Assembly: GCA_963555925.1 (NCBI GenBank)
Contig: CAUVXJ010000078.1
Span: forward strand, 30,092 to 94,091
DNA length: 64,000 bases
Direction: 5' to 3'
From: Protofrankia sp963555925
GTDB taxonomy: Bacteria; Actinomycetota; Actinomycetes; Frankiales; Frankiaceae
The notes below the pieces were generated by a model, which was given only the letters and a program-made list of their open reading frames with translations, did not search any database and had not been told where the DNA came from. Below, one piece after another: positions 59,311 to 64,000 of this stretch (within the stretch, counting starts at the first letter, position 1; every line of letters begins with the position of its first letter). The translations under genes and the position numbers were made by a program.

Positions 59311-60693
59311 GTGGTGGACTCTGCGGCCGGTCCCGTAGACCTTGTCATCCTCGGTGGCGGTAGCGGCGGTTACGCTGCGGCCCTGCGCTCCGCCGAGCTC
59401 GGCCTGGACGTCGCTCTGATCGAAAAGGGCAAGTTGGGCGGAACCTGCCTGCACCGCGGGTGTATTCCGACCAAGGCCCTGCTGCACTCGGCGGAGATCG
59501 CGGACAATGTCCGCGAGAGTGAGAATTATGGGATCCGATCGACCTTCGACGGAATCGATATCGCAAAGGTCAACGCCTACAAGGACTCGGTGGTCAGCAA
59601 GCTCTACCGGGGCCTCGCCGGCCTGGTGAAGGGCCGCGGCATCGAGGTCATCGAGGGGCACGGACGACTGGTGTCGCCGACCGCCGTCGCCGTGGGCGAC
59701 CGGGTCATCTCCGGCCGTCATGTGGTGCTCGCGACCGGGTCACAGTCGAAGTCACTTCCCGGCCTGGAGATCGACCACCGCCAGGTGATCACCAGCGACG
59801 ACGCCCTGGAGCTCGACCGGGTGCCAGCATCCGCCGTGGTTCTCGGTGCCGGCGCGATCGGCTGCGAGTTCGCCTCGGTGTGGCGTTCCTTCGGTGCCGA
59901 GGTCACGATCGTCGAGGCGCTGCCCCACCTGGTGCCGCTGGAGGAAGAATCCAGCTCCAAGCTGCTGGAGCGGGCGTTCCGCCGGCGCGGCATCAAACAG
60001 CACCTGGGTGCCCGGTTCGCCGGTGTGAAGAGCACCGACGCAGGCGTCACGGTGTCGCTGGAGGACGGAACGACCATCGAGGCCGAAGTGCTGCTCGTCG
60101 CGGTCGGACGCGGTCCGGTCTCCGATGGGCTCGGGTATGACGAGGTCGGCATCGCGATGGATCGCGGCTTCGTCCTGGTCGACCACCAGCTGCGGACGAA
60201 CCTACCGACCGTCTCCGCGCTCGGCGACCTGCGGCCGGGGCTCCAGCTCGCCCACGTCGGATTCGCCGAGGGCATCTTCCTCGCGGAAAACCTCGCCGGG
60301 TTGAACCCGGCGCATGTCGACTACGACAACGTTCCGCGGGTCACCTACTCCCATCCCGAGGTGGCATCGGTGGGGCTGACCTCGACTCGGGCCGCGGAGC
60401 TGTACGGCGAGATCGTGACGCACACCTACGACCTGGCGGGTAACGGCAAGGCGCAGATCCTCCAGACCACCGGTGCCGTCACGCTGGTCGCCCTGCCCGA
60501 CGGGCCGGTGGTGGGCATCCACATCGTGGGCGACCGGGTCGGCGAGCTGATAGCCGAAGCCCAGCTGATCACGAACTGGGAGGCCACCGCCGCCGATGTC
60601 GCCCAGCTCATCCACCCGCATCCGACCCTGTCGGAGGCGATCGGCGAAGCACACCTCGCCCTCGCCGGCAAGCCGCTGCATTCCCACAATTAG
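59311..60693 (+). CDS. lpdA: dihydrolipoyl dehydrogenase (E3)
   Basis: FAD- and NAD-dependent reoxidation of lipoyl groups for 2-oxoacid dehydrogenases. The 460-residue enzyme has the FAD fold VILGGGSGGYAAAL, the redox disulfide GGTCLHRGCIPTKAL (Cys-x4-Cys), the NAD fold VVLGAGAIGCEFASVW and the C-terminal catalytic His-Glu in HPHPTLSEAIGEAH. Start GTG 59311. It lies directly upstream of the E2 gene and serves the same complex. Confidence 0.96.
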   Translation: MVDSAAGPVDLVILGGGSGGYAAALRSAELGLDVALIEKGKLGGTCLHRGCIPTKALLHSAEIADNVRESENYGIRSTFDGIDIAKVNAYKDSVVSKLYRGLAGLVKGRGIEVIEGHGRLVSPTAVAVGDRVISGRHVVLATGSQSKSLPGLEIDHRQVITSDDALELDRVPASAVVLGAGAIGCEFASVWRSFGAEVTIVEALPHLVPLEEESSSKLLERAFRRRGIKQHLGARFAGVKSTDAGVTVSLEDGTTIEAEVLLVAVGRGPVSDGLGYDEVGIAMDRGFVLVDHQLRTNLPTVSALGDLRPGLQLAHVGFAEGIFLAENLAGLNPAHVDYDNVPRVTYSHPEVASVGLTSTRAAELYGEIVTHTYDLAGNGKAQILQTTGAVTLVALPDGPVVGIHIVGDRVGELIAEAQLITNWEATAADVAQLIHPHPTLSEAIGEAHLALAGKPLHSHN

Positions 60694-60828
60694 ATCCAGA
60701 ACCTCCGGCGGCGCAGGACACACGTGATCGCGTCGCCTTACGTCGATCAGTTACTGACAGACCCACAGCGTTCGCGGCCACTCCCCGTCGCCCACGGACG
60801 GCCGGACGCCACGAAGGAGTCGTACCCC

Positions 60829-62286
60829 ATGTCTGTGTCCGTCACGATGCCCCGTCTGGGTGAGAGCGTGTCCGAGGGCACCGTCACCCGCTGGCTGAAA
60901 AAAGAAGGCGAGCGCGTCGAGGCCGACGAGCCGCTCCTCGAGGTCAGTACGGACAAGGTCGACACCGAGATCCCAGCGCCCGCATCCGGAGTGATCAGCG
61001 TCATCCGGGTGGCCGAGGACGAGACAGTCGAGGTCGGCGTCGAACTTGCCGTCATCGACGAGGGCGCAACGGCGGGGCAGGCCGCACCCCTGGACGCGGC
61101 GGCCGCGGCGGCACCGACACCTACCGCCGCGCCGACGCCACCACCCCCGTCGACACCGGCTCCGGCACCGGCTCCGGTACCACCGTCGGTTCCGGCACCG
61201 CCACCGCATCCCGCACCGGTCGCCGCCCAGGCGCCCCCAGCCGCCGTACCGGCCCAGGAGTTCACGCCGGCGCAGGGCTCCGAAACTCCGTCCAACGGCA
61301 GCGGATCGCTCGGGACATACGTCACCCCGCTGGTCCGACGGCTCGCGGCCGAGCACGATGTGGACCTGTCCGCGGTGACGGGTACGGGCATCGGTGGCCG
61401 CATCCGCAAGCAGGACGTCATCGACGCCGCGCGCACGCCGACGGCCGCCGACGCCGACGCGGCCACCGCACCCGCGGCCACGGCTCCGACAGCACCGTCG
61501 GCACCGGCGGTGGCACCAGCACCGGCGCCGGTGACGCCCGTGCCGGCTCCCGCGCCGATCTCGCTGCGCGGTCGTACGGAGAAGATGTCGCGGCTGCGGT
61601 CGGTCATCGCACAGCGGATGGTCGAGTCCCTGCAGGTCAGCGCCCAACTCACCACAGTCGTCGAGGCCGACGTCACCCGCATCGCCCGCCTGCGGGACCG
61701 CACGAAGGCCGCATTCGAGGCGCGGGAAGGCGTGAAGCTGTCGTTCCTGCCGTTCTTCGCGGTCGCCGTCTGCGAAGCGCTACGGGAACATCCGAACCTC
61801 AACGCCAGTGTCAACGTCGAGCAGGGAACGATCACCTACTACGACACCGAACACCTGGGCATCGCGGTCGACACCGCCCGGGGGCTGCTCGTCCCGGTCA
61901 TCCACCACGCCGGGGATCTCAACCTCACCGGTATGGCGCGCAAGATAGACGACCTGGCGACCCGGACCAGGAACAACCGTGTGTCACCGGACGAACTAGG
62001 TGGCGGCACCTTCACGCTGACCAACACCGGCAGCCGCGGCGCCCTGTTCGACACCCCGATCATCAACCAGCCCCAGGTCGGCATCCTCGGCACCGGTTCC
62101 GTGGTCAAGCGGCCCGCAGTCGTGGACGACCCCGAACTGGGCGAGATCATCGCCGTACGATCGAAGGTGTACCTGGCGCTCACCTACGATCACCGGATCG
62201 TCGACGGTGCCGACGCGGCTCGTTTCCTCACCGCCGTCCGCAGCCGCCTGGAAGAAGGCGCCTTCGAGGCCGAACTGGGCCGATAG
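60829..62286 (+). CDS. sucB: dihydrolipoamide succinyltransferase-type E2 component
   Basis: E2 core of a 2-oxoacid dehydrogenase complex, 485 residues. The lipoyl domain is at residues 1-78, with the lipoyl Lys in LEVSTDKVDTEIPAP. A long Ala/Pro linker follows, then the peripheral subunit-binding domain (VTPLVRRLAAEHDVDLSAVT, then GTGIGGRIRKQDV). A second Ala/Pro linker leads to the catalytic domain, ending in LTYDHRIVDGADAARFL (His and Asp active site). A single lipoyl domain is present. ATG 60829 follows GAAGGAG; the frame is open to 60724. It forms an operon with lpdA and is closed by a strong hairpin. Confidence 0.93.
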   Translation: MSVSVTMPRLGESVSEGTVTRWLKKEGERVEADEPLLEVSTDKVDTEIPAPASGVISVIRVAEDETVEVGVELAVIDEGATAGQAAPLDAAAAAAPTPTAAPTPPPPSTPAPAPAPVPPSVPAPPPHPAPVAAQAPPAAVPAQEFTPAQGSETPSNGSGSLGTYVTPLVRRLAAEHDVDLSAVTGTGIGGRIRKQDVIDAARTPTAADADAATAPAATAPTAPSAPAVAPAPAPVTPVPAPAPISLRGRTEKMSRLRSVIAQRMVESLQVSAQLTTVVEADVTRIARLRDRTKAAFEAREGVKLSFLPFFAVAVCEALREHPNLNASVNVEQGTITYYDTEHLGIAVDTARGLLVPVIHHAGDLNLTGMARKIDDLATRTRNNRVSPDELGGGTFTLTNTGSRGALFDTPIINQPQVGILGTGSVVKRPAVVDDPELGEIIAVRSKVYLALTYDHRIVDGADAARFLTAVRSRLEEGAFEAELGR

Positions 62287-62319
62287 GACCACCGCCCCGG
62301 TCCGGTGTGCGGATTTTGT

Positions 62320-62349
62320 CGTGGTGGGTCGGCTGGCCGGCCCACCACG
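62320..62349 (+). terminator. hairpin after sucB
   Basis: CGTGGTGGGTCGGC (62320-62333) pairs with GCCGGCCCACCACG (62336-62349) with one G-U pair and a two-base loop. It lies 34 bases beyond the sucB stop and 20 bases before the next start, with no U-tract. Confidence 0.7.
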
Positions 62350-62369
62350 AACGGGCAAGAATCCTGTCA

Positions 62370-63281
62370 ATGAACATCGCTGTCACCGGCGCCACCGGTC
62401 TGATCGGCTCCGCGCTGGTCCCGGCCCTGCGCCGCGGCGGGCACACCGTTCGCCTCCTGGTCCGCCGGCCGCCCAGGGACAACTTCGAGATCTCCTGGAA
62501 TCCAGCCCGCGGCACGCTCGACCCGGCGGCGTTGACCGGCCTCGACGCCGTCGTCCACCTTGCCGGCGCCGGGGTCGGTGACCATCGTTGGACCGACAGC
62601 TATAAGCGACAGATCCTCGCCAGCCGGGTCGCCGGCACAACGCTGCTCGCGGATGCTCTCGCCGGTCTGGACGGGCCGCCACGGGTCCTGCTGTCAGCCA
62701 GCGCGGTCGGCTGGTACGGCGACACCGATGGTCGCGCGGTCGACGAGTCCGCGCTTCCCGGAACAGGCTTCCTCGCCGAGGTCACGGCCGCCTGGGAGGC
62801 CGCCACCGCGACCGCCGAGCACGCCGGGATGCGGGTGTGCCACCTGCGCTCAGGTGTCGTGCTGGCCGCCCGCGGCGGTGCGCTGGCCAAGCAGCTTCCG
62901 CTGTTCCGGCTCGGTGCCGGGGGCAGGCTCGGATCAGGCCGCCAATGGCTGAGCTGGCTCACCCTTGCCGACGAGATCGCGGCGATCAGCTTTCTGCTCA
63001 CCGCCGAGGCCGTTCACGGCCCGGTGAACCTGACCAGCCCCGAGCCGGTCACCAACGCGGCATTCACCCGCGCGCTCGGCTCCGCACTGCGCCGCCCGGC
63101 GATCCTGCCGGTGCCCGCTGTCGCGTTGCGGGTCGTGCTGGGCGAGTTCGCGGACGAGGGCGTACTCGTCTCCCAACGAGTGATTCCACGGGTACTCATC
63201 GAAGCCGGTTTCGCGTTCTCCCACCCCGGCATCGGCGCCGCCCTGGACGCGATCATCACCGATGCCGACAGTGATCGGTGA
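62370..63281 (+). CDS. TIGR01777 family epimerase-like protein
   Basis: Extended-SDR protein of 303 residues related to YfcH/SulA. The cofactor motif is IAVTGATGLIGSALVPAL. The family blocks VVHLAGAGVGDHRW, KRQILASRVAGTTLL, SASAVGWYGD and the long C-terminal QWLSWLTLADEIAAISFLL are all present. Such proteins are predicted nucleotide-sugar epimerases; the real substrate is unknown. ATG 62370 is chosen over an upstream frame extension. Confidence 0.9.
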   Translation: MNIAVTGATGLIGSALVPALRRGGHTVRLLVRRPPRDNFEISWNPARGTLDPAALTGLDAVVHLAGAGVGDHRWTDSYKRQILASRVAGTTLLADALAGLDGPPRVLLSASAVGWYGDTDGRAVDESALPGTGFLAEVTAAWEAATATAEHAGMRVCHLRSGVVLAARGGALAKQLPLFRLGAGGRLGSGRQWLSWLTLADEIAAISFLLTAEAVHGPVNLTSPEPVTNAAFTRALGSALRRPAILPVPAVALRVVLGEFADEGVLVSQRVIPRVLIEAGFAFSHPGIGAALDAIITDADSDR

Positions 63282-63327
63282 TCAATGCCGACGGTGATGA
63301 CATTCATGACGAGCGGATCCCGGGCAC

Positions 63328-63993
63328 TCATGCCACGAGGTCGACCTTGGCGATACGCCATCCCTGCTCGGTCCTGACCATGGCGATGTCCCACTGCTGT
63401 CGATCATGCCCAGGCTGACTGGCGAGGACCTTTCCCGAGGCGTTCACATAACTGTACGGAAGAAGCCGATCGGTGATCCGCAGGACGGACTTCTCACTGC
63501 CAGCCTCCCTGACCGCAAGGTCGAGAATCTCCTGGTGCAGACCGACCGCGTGGCCGCCGAGCGCCACCATCTGCCGCATCAGCACCACGTCCCGGGCGTA
63601 GGCGGTACTGCCGGCAGCGTCCACACCGACCAGACCCGCCTCATCGGCCTGCTCGAACGCCCGACTGCGAGCACCGTCGAGACCCACCATGACGTCCCGC
63701 CAGACCTGCTCGGGCGACACCCGCGCGGCAGGGGAGGCGTCGAGCTGGGACGCCCGCTGCGGACCGGACCGGACGAGGACCAACAGGCCACTGACTGTCA
63801 GCGCTCCGATCACGGCGAGCACGGCCACGACGGCCCAGATCCGCCGCGTGCCGGAGAGGACGGCTGCCGGCTCGCCACCGGCGGCGGGGCTACGCGGGGT
63901 GGACGTACGCGGGGTGGACGTACCTTGAATGGACGTACGGGGGGTCGACGTACGCGGGGTGGACGTACCGGCGGCGGCATGGGCGGTGCGCAA
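63328..63993 (-). CDS. membrane protein with Mce-associated-like extracellular domain, start possibly outside window
   Basis: At least 221 residues. The N-terminal 45 residues are a Thr/Ser/Pro/Arg repeat (five units of T-S-T-P-R type) encoded by a 15-bp tandem repeat. One membrane span follows (IWAVVAVLAVIGALTVSGLLVLV). The remainder looks like a small alpha+beta domain exposed outside, with QQWDIAMVRTEQGWRIAKVD at the end, as in Mce-associated or DUF4878-type proteins. The frame is open to the window edge. The upstream start at 63993 is a TTG and not convincing. Confidence 0.55.
   Translation of the reverse strand: MRTAHAAAGTSTPRTSTPRTSIQGTSTPRTSTPRSPAAGGEPAAVLSGTRRIWAVVAVLAVIGALTVSGLLVLVRSGPQRASQLDASPAARVSPEQVWRDVMVGLDGARSRAFEQADEAGLVGVDAAGSTAYARDVVLMRQMVALGGHAVGLHQEILDLAVREAGSEKSVLRITDRLLPYSYVNASGKVLASQPGHDRQQWDIAMVRTEQGWRIAKVDLVA
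63892..63966. repeat. five tandem copies of a 15-bp unit
   Basis: Units at 63892, 63907, 63922, 63937 and 63952. The unit is ACGCGGGGTGGACGT; the first, second and fifth copies are identical and the third and fourth vary. It encodes the Thr-Ser-Thr-Pro-Arg repeats of the membrane protein on the minus strand. Confidence 0.9.
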
Positions 63994-64000
63994 CGCCCGG

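Noticed and set aside
1..64000. tRNA or rRNA genes as island anchors
   Set aside because: I looked at the island edges, the pimB repeats and intergenic stretches for a cloverleaf or TTCGA loop in context and found none that I could support.

Overview
The window is about 70% GC and reads as the chromosome of a soil or symbiotic actinobacterium. Gene content and order (qcrCAB with ctaE, ctaCDF, cobT-cobS-gcvT-pepA-lpdA-sucB, a ROK glucokinase downstream of an ArsA-like ATPase, NYN and zinc-ribbon proteins, DUF3043 next to nadA) are typical of Frankia-like Actinomycetota. The genus is an inference from gene neighbourhood and relic IS types, not proven by a marker. Three runs of N (34198-34388, 42099-42638, 50239-50665) show a draft assembly, and two of them sit inside inverted repeats.

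Layout. 1-7009: end of an alpha/beta hydrolase gene, a small membrane protein, a TIGR00300 (LOR/SDH) protein, then a tightly coupled minus-strand operon (SRPBCC protein, ArsA-like ATPase, Cys-rich protein, ROK glucokinase) and a metallophosphoesterase. 7056-10414: a 3.3 kb islet bounded by two direct repeats of the 3' end of a pimB-like mannosyltransferase gene; it holds a decayed HNH toxin with its SMI1/KNR4-type immunity gene, a molbindin, a transposase remnant and a Phd/PIN toxin-antitoxin pair. 10374-19910: mannosyltransferase, membrane gluzincin, NYN RNase-like protein, HIT protein, DEDD exonuclease/UvrC-like protein, an SDR and a DrrAB-like ABC exporter. 20165-32462: respiratory block encoding the cytochrome bcc complex (qcrCAB) and the aa3 oxidase (ctaE, ctaCDF, ctaG), interrupted by a peroxide-stress group (Fur-type regulator, rubrerythrin, DUF3501) and trpD. 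32749-37282: cysteine desulfurase with TusA, an ErpA-type Fe-S carrier, and quinolinate synthase NadA with DUF3043, a set linked by Fe-S and sulfur handling. 37527-43129: secreted pectate lyase, aldo/keto reductase, a second PIN toxin-antitoxin pair, a metallo-beta-lactamase-fold protein and a gap-truncated cobU. 43130-54300: an accessory island. 54378-64000: cobT, cobS, gcvT, pepA, lpdA, sucB, an epimerase-like protein and a membrane protein.

The most unusual part is 43770-48597. It has clearly lower GC than its surroundings, separates cobU from cobT-cobS, and is followed by a graveyard of IS1634-, IS5- and IS1380-type transposase fragments. Four minus-strand genes lie head to tail: a 58-residue peptide with a strong ribosome binding site, a radical SAM enzyme with a complete seven-cysteine SPASM domain whose start overlaps the peptide stop, an alpha/beta-hydrolase-like protein joined by an ATGA overlap, and an arginyl-tRNA synthetase unlike the usual actinobacterial type. 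I read this as a candidate ribosomally made, radical-SAM-modified peptide locus in which the extra ArgRS is either a resistance copy or part of the chemistry. This is an inference from gene content.

A dispersed intergenic repeat with consensus CCACGCCCCTRTTGCCGGGCGCTC occurs seven times. Short 15-bp in-frame tandem repeats occur at three gene ends.
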